64,000 nucleotides of DNA from JAMXLO01 sp963794185 (GCA_963794185.1 CAWCDM010000003.1:62001-126000), one strand, 5' to 3'; positions 28,155-37,518 are shown, counted from the stretch's first letter. The notes: generated by a model not told the origin, from the sequence alone. Numbers and translations are program-made.

Positions 28155-28958
28155 TCAGGATCGTTCTTTGATGTGCGACAGGACGTAGTCGAATGGGGCG
28201 GTTGAGACACGAAAGTCGCCTCGGAACGGATTGCTCAGTGCAATGATCAGGACAAGTACCAACACGCCGGACACTGCCAGCAATGAGCACATCCCGAGGT
28301 GCATGCGCACGCTGGGCGCGCCGAGGAACGAGCCGAAGATGATCGTGATCGTTCCGCCGACTATCACCACGAACCAGACGATCCCAGGGATCGTGGTCTC
28401 CGCGGCCAATAGTCTCTCCTGTCTGGCGTCGCGCAGCCGCATCAGGGATTGCAGAAGCAGTGCGTGGAGGTTGGTGTACGCCTGACCGGACGGCCGCAGG
28501 CTGACCGCAGACTGCTGCAGATCATCGAGATAACTGTCGCCCGCTCGGTCCACACGGCCTTCTGCCTGAGCCGGCCACTCGATGGCAATCACCGTCCTCG
28601 TATAGCGCTTCAAGCTGTCGATCAGGTTCGTCCGGGCCGGTTCGTCGAGACCATTGGCTACCTGAAAAACGTCCAGGATGACGGCGGCCTCCATATGGCT
28701 GGCCGCCTTCGCCTTGTTGAAGCCCTCCCAGGCGACTGTTGCGACAAAAGCCAAGAGCACGGCGTAGGTCACGCCGATGATCGACAATATTGCCGCCGCG
28801 ACGTCGTTGTGCTGGCGCCGGAACTCCGCCGACACAACGCGTCGCACGCCGATCTCGGGCAGCACCGTCCCGATGATGGCTGCGACGGCAAGTGACAGCC
28901 CGACCGCCCAGATCGGGTACTGGTAGACCATGTCGGGACGCATCATCGCGTGAAGCAT
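28155..28958 (-). CDS. DUF4239-like (bestrophin-like) membrane protein
   Basis: A 267-residue inner-membrane protein. Helices are predicted at about residues 14-33, 57-77, 195-215 and 225-245, with a soluble segment between the pairs. The arrangement (two N-terminal helices, a central helical domain containing GLDEPARTNLIDSLKRYTRTVI, two C-terminal helices) and the FVATVAWEGFNKAKAAS segment fit the DUF4239 family, which is remotely related to bestrophin channels. The function is unknown. It stands alone on the minus strand; the first ATG at 28958 and the MM pair at 28946 are both possible starts. Confidence 0.7.
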   Translation of the reverse strand: MLHAMMRPDMVYQYPIWAVGLSLAVAAIIGTVLPEIGVRRVVSAEFRRQHNDVAAAILSIIGVTYAVLLAFVATVAWEGFNKAKAASHMEAAVILDVFQVANGLDEPARTNLIDSLKRYTRTVIAIEWPAQAEGRVDRAGDSYLDDLQQSAVSLRPSGQAYTNLHALLLQSLMRLRDARQERLLAAETTIPGIVWFVVIVGGTITIIFGSFLGAPSVRMHLGMCSLLAVSGVLVLVLIIALSNPFRGDFRVSTAPFDYVLSHIKERS

Positions 28959-29026
28959 TCGACTGCGGATGCTCGTCGCAACGAGCGGGGCCGTTGATCA
29001 CACGGCGTTCGCGCCGTCCGCACGCG

Positions 29027-29983
29027 TCAGAACAGCAGCCCTTTCTTCAGCATGCCGTGAATGCCCTTCTCGCCGTTCACCGTCTGCGTCACATGGAAAT
29101 CCACCGCCAGGGAGCAGAACTGATACGCCTGCTCGCGCGACAGATTGCTGCGCGAACAAATGAAAGAAATCATTTCGCGCAGCGCCTGCTTCATCGCCTG
29201 ATCGAGGTCCTCGTTCAGCCCCATGCTGATGAAGTAGGTCGGCGTCTCCGCCTTGGGCTGGCGCAGCAGCGGACGCGTCGGACCGCCGCCCTTGTGCAGC
29301 ACGAACGTGAACGTCCCGGTCAGGCACATTTCCAGCGCGGTGACGCAGACCTCGCCGTCGCCCTGCATGCCGTGCCCGTCGCCCACCGAGAAGTTGGCGC
29401 CTTGTACCCACACCGGTAGATACAGCGTGCTGCCTGCGGTCAGTTCCTTGTTGTCCATGTTGCCGCCATGGATGCGCGGCTCCTTCGAGGCGATTGTACC
29501 GAACGCTGGCGGCGGCGCCACGCCCATCACGCCGAAGAACGGCGCCAGTGGCAGCTCCGTCCCCCACGGCAGCGTGCAGACGCCGCGCGCGCGATCCACC
29601 GGGATGTGGCTGATCACCGTCTCGTGGAAATCCTCGGGCAGCGTGCCGGCGAGCGGGCGGATCATGTTGTAGCCCCAGTCGGCACCGGGTTCGATCTTCT
29701 CGATGCGGATCTCCAGCATGTCGCCCGGTTCGGCACCGGCGATCGAGATCGGGCCGGTGACGATATGCCCGGCGCGCGAGCCCGGATTGGCGGCGATGAT
29801 CGCGCTGAGTTCCGGCGGCACGGTCAGGCCGGCGCTCGCCGGCGGCATGACCTCCTCGCGCCCGGAGACGCACTGAACCACCACGCGATCGCCGGACTCG
29901 ATGGTCAGGACCGGAGGAAATGTCGCGTCGAACACGCCGATGCGGACGGTCTCCGGCGCGGCGCGAAGTTGATGCTGGGCCAT
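29027..29983 (-). CDS. acetamidase/formamidase family protein
   Basis: A 318-residue FmdA/AmdA-type amidase, a beta-rich enzyme releasing ammonia from short amides. Conserved segments are GHIVTGPISIAGAEPGD, LPWGTELPLAPFFGVMG, HGGNMDNKEL and VGDGHGMQGDGEV. The C-terminal SREQAYQFCSLAVDFHVTQTVNG is typical. The start at 29983 lies 16 bp after the amidase stop, and it is the last gene of the Dpp-amidase unit. The family hydrolyses formamide or acetamide, but the Dpp-type importer upstream suggests a larger amide substrate (inference). Confidence 0.9.
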   Translation of the reverse strand: MAQHQLRAAPETVRIGVFDATFPPVLTIESGDRVVVQCVSGREEVMPPASAGLTVPPELSAIIAANPGSRAGHIVTGPISIAGAEPGDMLEIRIEKIEPGADWGYNMIRPLAGTLPEDFHETVISHIPVDRARGVCTLPWGTELPLAPFFGVMGVAPPPAFGTIASKEPRIHGGNMDNKELTAGSTLYLPVWVQGANFSVGDGHGMQGDGEVCVTALEMCLTGTFTFVLHKGGGPTRPLLRQPKAETPTYFISMGLNEDLDQAMKQALREMISFICSRSNLSREQAYQFCSLAVDFHVTQTVNGEKGIHGMLKKGLLF

Positions 29984-29999
29984 GGCGGTTTCCCCTCGT

Positions 30000-31406
30000 T
30001 CAGGCGGCGACCAGAGCGGCCAACAGTGCCGGACGGCGGGCACGGAACGACGTCGCCTTTTCAAATGCATCGGCCACGCGGAACAGCGTCGGCTCCTGGA
30101 ACGGCTTGCCGGCGAGCTGGATCGCCACCGGCAGATCGCCCTCGCCGAAGCCCGAGCAGATCGACATCGCCGGATAGCCCGACACGTTGAACGGCATGGT
30201 GAAGCCGGGCTTCTGGCCGACATCCCACTCCGGCACCGAGTCGATCTTCGGCGCCTCCTGCGGCTGTACGGCGGTCAGCACGATATCCAGTCCGGCCATC
30301 GCCGCCTGCAGTTCGGCGCGCAATTCGCGCCGACGCCGCACCGCCTGCACGTAGTCGACGCCCGACACCAGCGCACCCATCAGCAGCCGCTGCTGCACGC
30401 GCGCACCGAAATCGCCGAGCCGCGTGCGGGACCATTCTTCGTAAGCCGATGCGCGCTCGGTGAGCGAGATCAGCGTGCCGCAAGCGTGCCAGTCCTGCAG
30501 CGGCGACAGCGTAACTTCGCTGACCTCGGCTCCAAGATCGCGGAATGTGGCGATCGCCGCGTCGATGCCGCGCTGCGTGCCTTCGCTCACCTTGTGGTCC
30601 ACCTCGTGGAAATGGTGGATCACGCCGATGCGCATGCCTTTGATGCCGGCGCCAAGCTGCGCGGTGTAGTCGGGGATCGGCCGCGACGCACTGGCCGGGT
30701 CGCGCGGATCGTGGCCGGCGAGCGCCTGCAGCATCAGCGCGCAGTCCTCGGCGGTCCACGCCATCGGGCCGATATGGTCCAACGTGAACGCGGCCGGTGC
30801 GACGCCGGCGCGGCTGACCAGACCATAGGTCGCCTTGATGCCGGCGATGCCGCACAGCGCCGCCGGGCCGCGGATCGAACCGCCGGTGTCGGTGCCAATG
30901 CCCCCGAGAATCAAACCTGCAGCCACGCCGGCGCCGGTGCCGCTGCTCGATCCGGCAGTGAAATGCCCGGTGTTCCACGGATTGCGTGCCGGCGGCCATG
31001 GCAGGTCGAAGGAAGGCCCGCCATCGGCGAATTCATGCGTCGCCGTCTTGCCCATCAGCACCGTGCCTGCCGCGGCGAGCTTTGCCGCACAGGTCGCGTC
31101 GGTGTGGGGAACGTTGTCGCGCAGGATCTTCGAATGACACGTCGTCGGAATGCCTTTGGTATCGACGATGTCCTTCAGGCCGATGGGAATGCCGTGCAAC
31201 GGACCGCTTGGGCCGTTCGCCATGATCGCAGCCTCGGCTGCGCGCGCATCGGCGAGCGCGCGTTCCTCCGTCAGCAGGATGAAGCTGTGCAGCTCGTGAT
31301 CCAGCGAGTGAACACGGTCGAGGCAGGCGCGCGTCAGCTCCACCGGCGAAAGCTTCTTCGCGGCGATCAGCTTCGCAGATTCGGCAATCGTGGGGATGCT
31401 GCTCAT
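30000..31406 (-). CDS. amidase (amidase signature family)
   Basis: A 468-residue Ser-cisSer-Lys amidase of the GatA/AtzE superfamily. The catalytic Lys is in GKTATHEFADGG, the cis-Ser in AGSSSGTGAGVAAG and the nucleophile in GTDTGGSIRGPAA. It hydrolyses an amide bond in the cytoplasm. Its start overlaps the upstream AtzG-like gene by 4 bp, as amidase AtzE pairs with the small AtzG, or GatA with GatC. Full length with an intact frame. A tRNA amidotransferase role is unlikely because there is no gatB nearby and the context is an ABC-importer operon. Confidence 0.9.
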   Translation of the reverse strand: MSSIPTIAESAKLIAAKKLSPVELTRACLDRVHSLDHELHSFILLTEERALADARAAEAAIMANGPSGPLHGIPIGLKDIVDTKGIPTTCHSKILRDNVPHTDATCAAKLAAAGTVLMGKTATHEFADGGPSFDLPWPPARNPWNTGHFTAGSSSGTGAGVAAGLILGGIGTDTGGSIRGPAALCGIAGIKATYGLVSRAGVAPAAFTLDHIGPMAWTAEDCALMLQALAGHDPRDPASASRPIPDYTAQLGAGIKGMRIGVIHHFHEVDHKVSEGTQRGIDAAIATFRDLGAEVSEVTLSPLQDWHACGTLISLTERASAYEEWSRTRLGDFGARVQQRLLMGALVSGVDYVQAVRRRRELRAELQAAMAGLDIVLTAVQPQEAPKIDSVPEWDVGQKPGFTMPFNVSGYPAMSICSGFGEGDLPVAIQLAGKPFQEPTLFRVADAFEKATSFRARRPALLAALVAA

Positions 31407-31600
31407 GCCAAATCCTCCTCGGCGAAACCATAGGTCAGCACCGGTTCGGCCATGCGGCCGCGCGGCCTGCGCACGTTCGCCGCCATTCGCGCGACATGCG
31501 GATAGGCGGCTTTCAGTCCGGCCATCTGTTCGGCGGTGGGGGACAGCCCGGCGCGGGCGATCAGGAACTCGAGTGCATCCTCGTCAAGCTCGATCGGCAT
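31403..31600 (-). CDS. AtzG-like (DUF4089-like) small amidase partner
   Basis: A 65-residue acidic-N-terminal protein with the helical segment ALEFLIARAGLSPTAEQMAGL and a C-terminus ending VLTYGFAEEDLA. Size, position directly before an amidase and a 4-bp ATGA overlap match AtzG/GatC-like subunits that stabilise the partner amidase. The start at 31600 (MPIELDEDAL) is preferred over an upstream ATG at 31639, whose extension lacks conservation. The family assignment rests on context and size rather than a firm motif. Confidence 0.62.
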   Translation of the reverse strand: MPIELDEDALEFLIARAGLSPTAEQMAGLKAAYPHVARMAANVRRPRGRMAEPVLTYGFAEEDLA

Positions 31601-31691
31601 GGCCTTGATCCTTCTTGGCTGGCCTATTTCCGACTGCAAATGGTAAACCGCACAGGCGGCCGTGCGCGTAGGATCGTATCAAACCAGATTT

Positions 31692-31770
31692 GTCATTCCC
31701 GCGAAAGCGGGAACCCAGGGCGGCCGTAGTTGCTCTGGCACGCCTGGGTCCCCGCTTTCGCGGGGATGAC
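31692..31770. repeat. inverted repeat, family B (GTCATTCCCGCG...)
   Basis: GTCATTCCCGCGAAAGCGGG plus AACCCAGG is mirrored by CCTGGGTCCCCGCTTTCGCGGGGATGAC, with about 25 bp between. This is a well-known kind of alphaproteobacterial intergenic palindrome. It lies between dppD and the AtzG-like gene. A half copy is at 35838 and a full copy at 58338. Confidence 0.85.
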
Positions 31771-31818
31771 GACTTGCGCTGCGATGACGACTTGTGCGGC
31801 GATGACGGATTGTGCCGC
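31765..31818. repeat. three 18-bp tandem repeats
   Basis: GATGACGACTTGCGCTGC, GATGACGACTTGTGCGGC and GATGACGGATTGTGCCGC follow one another without gaps. They begin within the GATGAC end of the adjacent family B palindrome, so they seem to have grown out of it. Confidence 0.75.
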
Positions 31819-31837
31819 GCTGGCGGCGTGATCGGTG

Positions 31838-32839
31838 TCATTCCGCGGCAGCCAGCCTTGCATCGCCAACGCGCAGGCAACGCGCCATGCGTCCCTGCGA
31901 TGGATAGCGTGGCGCAGGCACCGCAGCGCGGCATTCGGTCTGCACATGGAGACACCGCGGCGCGAAGGCGCATCCGGCAGGAAAGCGGCGCAGGTCAGGC
32001 GGACTTCCCGGGATCGCCTCGATGTCGTGGTCGCGGCTTTGGCCGTGCACCGTGGAGGCCAGCAGGCCCTGCGTGTAGGGATGCAGCGGTGCACTCAACA
32101 CTTCGGCCACCGGGCCTTCCTCGACGATGCGGCCGGCGTACATCACCGCTATGCGGTCGGCGATCTCGGAGGCCACACCCAGATCGTGTGTCACGAATAT
32201 CGTGCCCATACCGAGTTCGCGTTGCAGCTTGCGGAGCAGGATCAGCACCTGGATCTGCACGGTGGCATCGAGCGCCGTCGTCGGTTCATCGGCCAGCAGC
32301 AGGCGTGGCCCGCACGACAATGCCATGGCGATCATCGCCCGCTGGCGCAGCCCGCCGGACAGTTCGTGCGGGTAGTTGTCGAGCCTTCGCTCGGCGGACG
32401 ATATCTTCACCAGCTCCAGCAGTTCCAGCGCGCGTGCACGGGCTGCGGCGCGGGTTCCGCCCTTGTGCCGCAGCACCGTCTCGGCGATCTGCGCGCCGAT
32501 CGTGTAGACCGGATCGAGCGCGGTCATCGGCTCCTGGAAAATCATCGACACCAGGCCGCCGCGCAGGTCACGCAGCCTGCGCTTGTCGAGCGCCAGCACG
32601 TCCTGACTGTCGATGCGGATGGCGCCCTCGATGCGCGTGCGACGCGGCGGCAACAGGCGCAGCATGGCGCGCAACGTGACGCTCTTGCCGGAGCCCGATT
32701 CGCCGAGGATGCACAAAACCTCACCGGGGCGCACGCTGAAGCTCACGCCGTTCACCGCATGCACCGTCGCCTCGCGCGTGACGAAGCGGACGGTGAGGTC
32801 GGTTACTTCGACCAGCGGCGGTTCGGGCGACGCGCTCAT
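31838..32839 (-). CDS. dipeptide/oligopeptide-type ABC transporter ATP-binding protein (DppD-like)
   Basis: A 333-residue ATPase energising the importer encoded upstream. Walker A is GESGSGKS, the Q-loop is in SMIFQEPM, the ABC signature is HELSGGLRQRAMIAMAL and Walker B is LLLADEPTTALDAT. The C-terminal extension has the Opp/Dpp-type Cys-rich segment (CAFAPRCLHVQTEC), which in some family members holds an iron-sulfur cluster. The start at 32839 overlaps the DppF-like stop by 4 bp. It is last of the five transporter genes, with a repeat-rich gap before the amidase genes. Confidence 0.92.
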   Translation of the reverse strand: MSASPEPPLVEVTDLTVRFVTREATVHAVNGVSFSVRPGEVLCILGESGSGKSVTLRAMLRLLPPRRTRIEGAIRIDSQDVLALDKRRLRDLRGGLVSMIFQEPMTALDPVYTIGAQIAETVLRHKGGTRAAARARALELLELVKISSAERRLDNYPHELSGGLRQRAMIAMALSCGPRLLLADEPTTALDATVQIQVLILLRKLQRELGMGTIFVTHDLGVASEIADRIAVMYAGRIVEEGPVAEVLSAPLHPYTQGLLASTVHGQSRDHDIEAIPGSPPDLRRFPAGCAFAPRCLHVQTECRAAVPAPRYPSQGRMARCLRVGDARLAAAE

Positions 32840-33924
32840 GCCGGCGCCGCTGAATGGCCCGACCCGGCGTCCAGCATGTGGCACGCGGCGACATGCGATC
32901 CGCGCTCCAGCCAGGCGCCAAGCTCCGGCGATTTCGCAGCACACACATCCTCGGCGAACGGGCAGCGCGTATGGAAGCGGCAGCCGGAGGGCGGATCGAT
33001 TGGGCTCGGCGGATCGCCGGTGATCGGCGGTTCCCCGATGCGGTTCGCGGGATCCATCGACGGACGCGAACCAAGCAGCGCGCGTGTGTAAGGTTGCAGC
33101 GGGCCGGTGAAGATTTGCTCGGACGGTCCGAGTTCCACGACGCGGCCGAGATACATCACCAGCACCCGGTCGCTGACATAGCGCACCACGTTCAGGTCGT
33201 GGCTGATGAACAGATAGGTCAGGTTGAACTGCGCTTTCAACGCGCGCAGCAGATTGAGCACCTGCGCCTCGACCGACTTGTCGAGCGCGGATACCGCCTC
33301 GTCCAGGATCACCATGCGCGGTTCGATCGCCAGCGCGCGCGCGATGTTGACCCGCTGCTTTTGGCCGCCCGACAGTTCATGCGGATAGCGCTGCCCGAAC
33401 AGATCGGGATTCAGCCCGACCCGCACCAGCATGTCCCGCGCGACACGCCGTGCATCCGGTTTCCTCCGGCCGTGCACGAACGGACCGAACGCAACCGAAT
33501 CCTGGACCGGCATGCGCGGATTGAGCGAGGAGTAGCTATCCTGGAACACCATCTGCACATGCCTGCGCAGCGCTGCCACTGTGATCCCCCGTGGTGCGCC
33601 AACCGGCTCACCGTCGAAGATCAGCTCGCCGCCGTCTCGATCGAGCAGGTGCAGCACCAGCCGTGCCAGCGTCGATTTGCCGCAACCGGATTCGCCGACT
33701 ATGCCGAGTGTTTCGCCTTTGAACAATGTGAAGGACACGCCGTCCACGGCGCGCACGCGTGCCGACTTGCTGCCGCCGCGCACATGAAAATGCTTGGAGA
33801 GATCGCGCGCGATCAGCAACGGTTGCGCGGGGCCGCCGACGTCGCGCGGATCGGCACCCCCTCCCCGACCCTCCCCCGCTTCGCGGGAGAGGGAGTGTTG
33901 TGGCGCGAGTACGGCGCTGCTCAC
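32836..33924 (-). CDS. dipeptide/oligopeptide-type ABC transporter ATP-binding protein (DppF-like)
   Basis: A 362-residue ATPase, partner of the DppD-like subunit. Walker A is GESGCGKST, the signature is HELSGGQKQRVNIARAL, Walker B is MVILDEAVSALDKS, and the C-terminus has CRFHTRCPFAEDVC. A GTG at 33924 overlaps the TGA of the DppC-like gene (GTGA), supporting a coupled start. The first 30 residues are odd: LSREAGEGRGGG is encoded by a palindromic intergenic-type repeat, so a mobile palindrome seems to have entered the coding sequence ahead of the conserved domain, which begins at about PLLIARDLSK. Confidence 0.9.
   Translation of the reverse strand: MSSAVLAPQHSLSREAGEGRGGGADPRDVGGPAQPLLIARDLSKHFHVRGGSKSARVRAVDGVSFTLFKGETLGIVGESGCGKSTLARLVLHLLDRDGGELIFDGEPVGAPRGITVAALRRHVQMVFQDSYSSLNPRMPVQDSVAFGPFVHGRRKPDARRVARDMLVRVGLNPDLFGQRYPHELSGGQKQRVNIARALAIEPRMVILDEAVSALDKSVEAQVLNLLRALKAQFNLTYLFISHDLNVVRYVSDRVLVMYLGRVVELGPSEQIFTGPLQPYTRALLGSRPSMDPANRIGEPPITGDPPSPIDPPSGCRFHTRCPFAEDVCAAKSPELGAWLERGSHVAACHMLDAGSGHSAAPA
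33869..33894. repeat. small palindrome inside the DppF-like coding sequence
   Basis: CCCTCCCCCGCTTCGCGGGAGAGGG forms a hairpin with a TTCG loop. It resembles common intergenic palindromes but lies within the first 30 codons of the ATPase gene and is translated in frame. Confidence 0.65.
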
Positions 33925-34826
33925 AGCCGCACATCCATCGCGGAGCGGATGCCGTCGCTGACGAGGTTGAAGCAGATCGAGGTGACGAAGATCGCCGCGC
34001 CCGGCAGCGCGCAGGATAGCGGTGCTATGTAGATCGACTGGCGCAGCGTGCTGAGCATCAGGCCCCAGTCGGGCGTCGGGGGCTTCACGCCCAGGCCGAG
34101 AAACGACAGGCCGGAGGCGAGCAGGATGCTGACCAAGACCAGGCTCGAGGCATAGATGAAGACGGGGCCAAGCACGTTGCCGAGCACATGGTAGCGCACG
34201 ATGGTGAACGTGCCGGCGCCGGTTGCGCGTGCCGCCTCGATGAAGTCCAGGCTGCGCACCTGTGCCGTCGCGGTTTCCGCCACGCGGCACATCGCGGGGA
34301 TGAACACCAGCGCCAGCGCCGCCATTCCGTTCGCCATGCCGCCGCCCATCGCGCCGGAGATCGCCACCGCCAGCAGCACCGAAGGGAATGCGTAGAACAC
34401 GTCCATCGTGCGCATGATCGCCGCGTTCACCTGCCGTCCCGCGAAGCCGCCGATCACGCCGAGCGAGCCGCCCAGCACCACGGCGATGCAGACCGGCACC
34501 AGGCCCATCAGCAGCGACGACCGTCCGCCATAGATCAGCCGGCTCAGCAGGTCGCGGCCGAGTTCGTCGGTACCAAGCGGATGGCCGCGATAGCCGAACG
34601 GCTTCAGCCGCAGCGCGACGCTTTCCTTGTAGGGATCGAACGGTGCGAGCAGCGGCGCGAAGATCGCGGCCAGCACGATGAGCAGGACGATCGCACCGAA
34701 GCACAAGGTCGCTGGATCATGCCGCAGCCGGTAGCCTACCGAACTCCAATAGCCGCGCACCCGCAGCGCCGGCGGCGCGTCATCGTCGAAGCGAATGCCG
34801 GCCGGGAGCGAGGCAGTCTGTGACAT
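33921..34826 (-). CDS. dipeptide/oligopeptide-type ABC transporter permease (DppC-like)
   Basis: A 301-residue inner-membrane permease. The N-terminal cytoplasmic stretch precedes a first helix around VLLIVLAAIFAPLLAPF. HPLGTDELGRDLLSRLIYGGR is the DppC signature, and the EAA loop AARATGAGTFTIVRYHVLGN contacts the ATPases. About six helices. The start at 34826 is 14 bp after the DppB-like stop. The stop overlaps the GTG of the DppF-like gene. Intact frame. Confidence 0.92.
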   Translation of the reverse strand: MSQTASLPAGIRFDDDAPPALRVRGYWSSVGYRLRHDPATLCFGAIVLLIVLAAIFAPLLAPFDPYKESVALRLKPFGYRGHPLGTDELGRDLLSRLIYGGRSSLLMGLVPVCIAVVLGGSLGVIGGFAGRQVNAAIMRTMDVFYAFPSVLLAVAISGAMGGGMANGMAALALVFIPAMCRVAETATAQVRSLDFIEAARATGAGTFTIVRYHVLGNVLGPVFIYASSLVLVSILLASGLSFLGLGVKPPTPDWGLMLSTLRQSIYIAPLSCALPGAAIFVTSICFNLVSDGIRSAMDVRL

Positions 34827-34840
34827 CGCGTCTCTCCTGC

Positions 34841-35799
34841 TCAGGCCCGGCGGATGCGCGGGTCGATGACGGATTGCAGCAGATCGACGACGAGGTTGGT
34901 GGCGACGAAGATCATCGCCAGGAACAGGATGGTTCCCTGCAGCACCGGGATGTCGCGGTTGATGATCGCCTTCGACAGCATGAAGCCGCTGCCGGGCCAG
35001 GTGAACACCGTCTCCACCAGGATCGAGCCGCCCATCAGATAGCCGAACTGCAATCCCATCACCGCCAGCACCTGCGGCGCCGAATTCTTCAGCACGTGAC
35101 GGATGACGGCGATCTCGCCCAGCCCTTTGGCGCGCAGCGTGGTGACGAAATCCTGGTTCAGCACCTCGGCCACCGCGGCGCGCGTGGTGCGCGCGATGAT
35201 GCCGACCGGGATCATCGACAGCGTGACGACGGGCAGCACCAGGTACTGCGCATCGGACCAGCGAAAGATGCTGAACTGCGGCTGAGCCTTTCGGCCCCAT
35301 GCCGGTGGCGGGCAGCACCATCAGCTCGACGGCGAAGACGATCACCAGGACGATGCCGAGCCAGTAGTTGGGCAGGCTGACACCGACCACCGCCGCGCCG
35401 GTGACGACGCGGTCCACGGCGCGGCCCGGGAAGCAGCCGGCGATCGCGCCCATCGTGTAGCCGATGATGAACGCCAGCGGCACCGCGAAGCTGGTGAGCA
35501 TGAAGGTGTTGGACAGCGCGCCGGTGACTTCGAGGATCACCGGTCGGCGCGTCGAGATCGACATGCCGAAGTCACCGGTGAGCACGTGGCCGAGCCACAG
35601 CAGGAACTGCACCGGCAGCGGCCGGTCGAGGCCGTAGGCGTGCTTGATCTGCTCGACCATCTCCGCCGTCGCGTCCGACGGGCAGGATGGTCTGCAGCGG
35701 ATCGCCCGGCGCGAGATAGACCAGCGAGAAGCAGACGACGCTGACGCCGAATGCGATCGGGATGGCGAACAGGATGCGGCGGGCGATGTAGCCGAGCAT
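34841..35799 (-). pseudogene. dipeptide/oligopeptide-type ABC permease (DppB-like), frame broken twice
   Basis: A permease of the DppB type, about 319 residues once corrected. It starts MLGYIARRILFAIPIAFGV and keeps the frame through YLAPGDPLQTILP. The frame breaks at about 35675, continues with MVEQIKHAYGLDRPLPVQF to GMGPKG, and breaks again near 35285, resuming with LPVVTLSMIPVGIIARTTRA (EAA-loop region). It ends SVIDPRIRRA. All pieces are collinear and strongly conserved, so sequence error is plausible. It is essential to the transporter if functional. The binding-protein gene lies upstream. Confidence 0.82.
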
Positions 35800-35837
35800 G
35801 TCGCTCAGTGCTCCGAATTGATCCGCGAAGCGGAACC

Positions 35838-35890
35838 CAGGCGGACGTCCCATGTGACCCCTGGTCCGCGCTTTCGCGGGGATGACGGGA
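35838..35890. repeat. degenerate family B inverted repeat
   Basis: The right arm CCGCGCTTTCGCGGGGATGAC is well preserved, while the left arm keeps only AACCCAGG. It lies between the binding-protein gene and the DppB-like permease gene of the importer unit, so it would be transcribed. Confidence 0.65.
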
Positions 35891-35912
35891 AGTGCCGCTT
35901 GTCATGCGGCCC

Positions 35913-37518
35913 TCATGGATCGACCGAAATCGGCGTCAAATCCTGGAACCAGTTCTGCGCCTGCACGAAGCCATGCAGCTTCGGCGACAGGGCGCGCGGG
36001 TTCAGATCATGCACCACCCAGATCATCAGCGCGCGGTCGTTCTCCAGCTCGTGCAGCTTCGTCAGCATCGCCAGGCGCGTTGTCGGCGTCGAACTCGGTG
36101 AGGATCTGGCCGACCAGATCCTCGATCTCCGGATCGTAGAAATGCCCCCAGTTCGCGCCCGCCGGCGACCAGTGCAGCTTCCACACCGGCTTGATCAGCG
36201 CGCTCAGCGGATCGAGCAAGGCGCGCGAACCGTTGTAGCCGTCGATCTCCGGGTATTTCACCACACCGGAACGACCGACCTCGATCAGCGAGTTCCAGTC
36301 CATCACCTTGAACTCGACCTGGAAGCCCACCTCCTCCAGCTGCGACTTGACCAGCTCGTTCATCGGCAGCGGCTGCATCTGGCCGGAGCCCGACGTGGAG
36401 ATCGCCAGCACAATCTTGCACGGCATGCAGCCGGCTTCCGTCAGCAGTTCCTTCGCCTTCCTCTGGTTGTACTCGTAGCGGACGGCGTTGCCGTAGTAGG
36501 GCATGCCCGGCGGCATGGTGGCGTATTCCTCCAGCGCCAGTCCGCCCAGCAGTCCGACGAACTCCGCACGGTTCAGCGCGTAGTTGGCGGCGCGGCGGAC
36601 GCGGATGTCGGTCATCGCGCCACGCACGAAATTCAGGATGTATGGCCAATTGTGTGGATACTGGTTGGTGACGATCTGCATCCCCGCACTTTTCAGGCGC
36701 GGGATCGCATCCGGCGACGGCGCCTCGACGAAGTTCACCTGGCCGGTGAGCAGGGCCGCGGTGCGCGTGGCGGCTTCCGGCATCGGCAGCAGGATCAGCC
36801 GGTCGTGTTTCGCGTGGCGCGTCGGGTCCCAGTAGTCCTTGTTCGGCAGAAGTTCGAGCCGCTCGTGCGCGACCATGCGGTCGAACCGGTACGGTCCGGT
36901 GCCGGACGGATGCTCGGCATAGGCGCCCCAGTCGTATTTCAGCGCCTCCGCGCGGCAGCGGCTGACCATGAGCAGGTAGCTCATCGAATAGGGAAACAGC
37001 GATTCCGCCACCTTGGTAGTGATCGCGACGGTGCTGTCGTCGACCTTCTCGATCGTTTCGAAATTGGTAGTGTAGGTGCGCGAAAGCGCCATCTGCAGCG
37101 TATAGAACTGCGGCGCCTTCTGGTCGGTGACGCGGGCGAGATTCCACAGCACGTCATCGGCGGTGAACGGACAGCCGTCGTGCCAGTTCACGCCCTCGCG
37201 AAGATGGAAGATCCAGCGTCGGTGGTTGTTCGGATCGACTTCCCACGCGGTGGCGAGGCCAGGCTTGATGTCGGAGGGCTTGTCGCTGCGCGATAGATCC
37301 CACAGTGCCAGCCCATCGTAGAGATTGTAGCCGACGAAGCGGAAGCCCTCGAATCCCTGGTCGGGATTGCCGGTGGTGCTGGGGATGTCGCCGGCGGTCA
37401 TCGCAACGGTGACGACTGATTCAGCATGCGAGGGAAGTTGAGTGGACCAGGCCAGCAGCGGCGCGAATGCGCACGCGAGGGCGGTTCGCCGGATGGACCG
37501 TTGGATCGGCGCTTTCAT
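35913..37518 (-). CDS. peptide/amide ABC transporter substrate-binding protein (DppA-like, SBP_bac_5), one frame break
   Basis: The periplasmic binding protein of the importer, about 534 residues once corrected. A Sec signal peptide ends near PSHAES. Family segments are YDGLALWDLS, HLREGVNWHDGCPFTADDVLWN and GTGPYRFDRM. At about 36078 the open frame turns into a short false tail; the next frame continues AMLTKLHELENDRALMIWVVHDLNPRAL in a typical C-terminus and stops at 35913. A strong AGGAGG precedes the ATG. It is the first gene of a unit continuing to the amidase and acetamidase, so the ligand may be an amide or peptide. Confidence 0.88.

Noticed and set aside
27970..28205. C-terminal 79-residue extension of the second MetE-like protein
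   Set aside because: It exists only because a G run has six rather than five G; removing one gives the normal family ending and stop at 27967-27969.
33921..35660. A single 579-codon fusion of DppB- and DppC-like permeases
   Set aside because: The join crosses a frame break; each permease has its own conserved start and end in the corrected frames.
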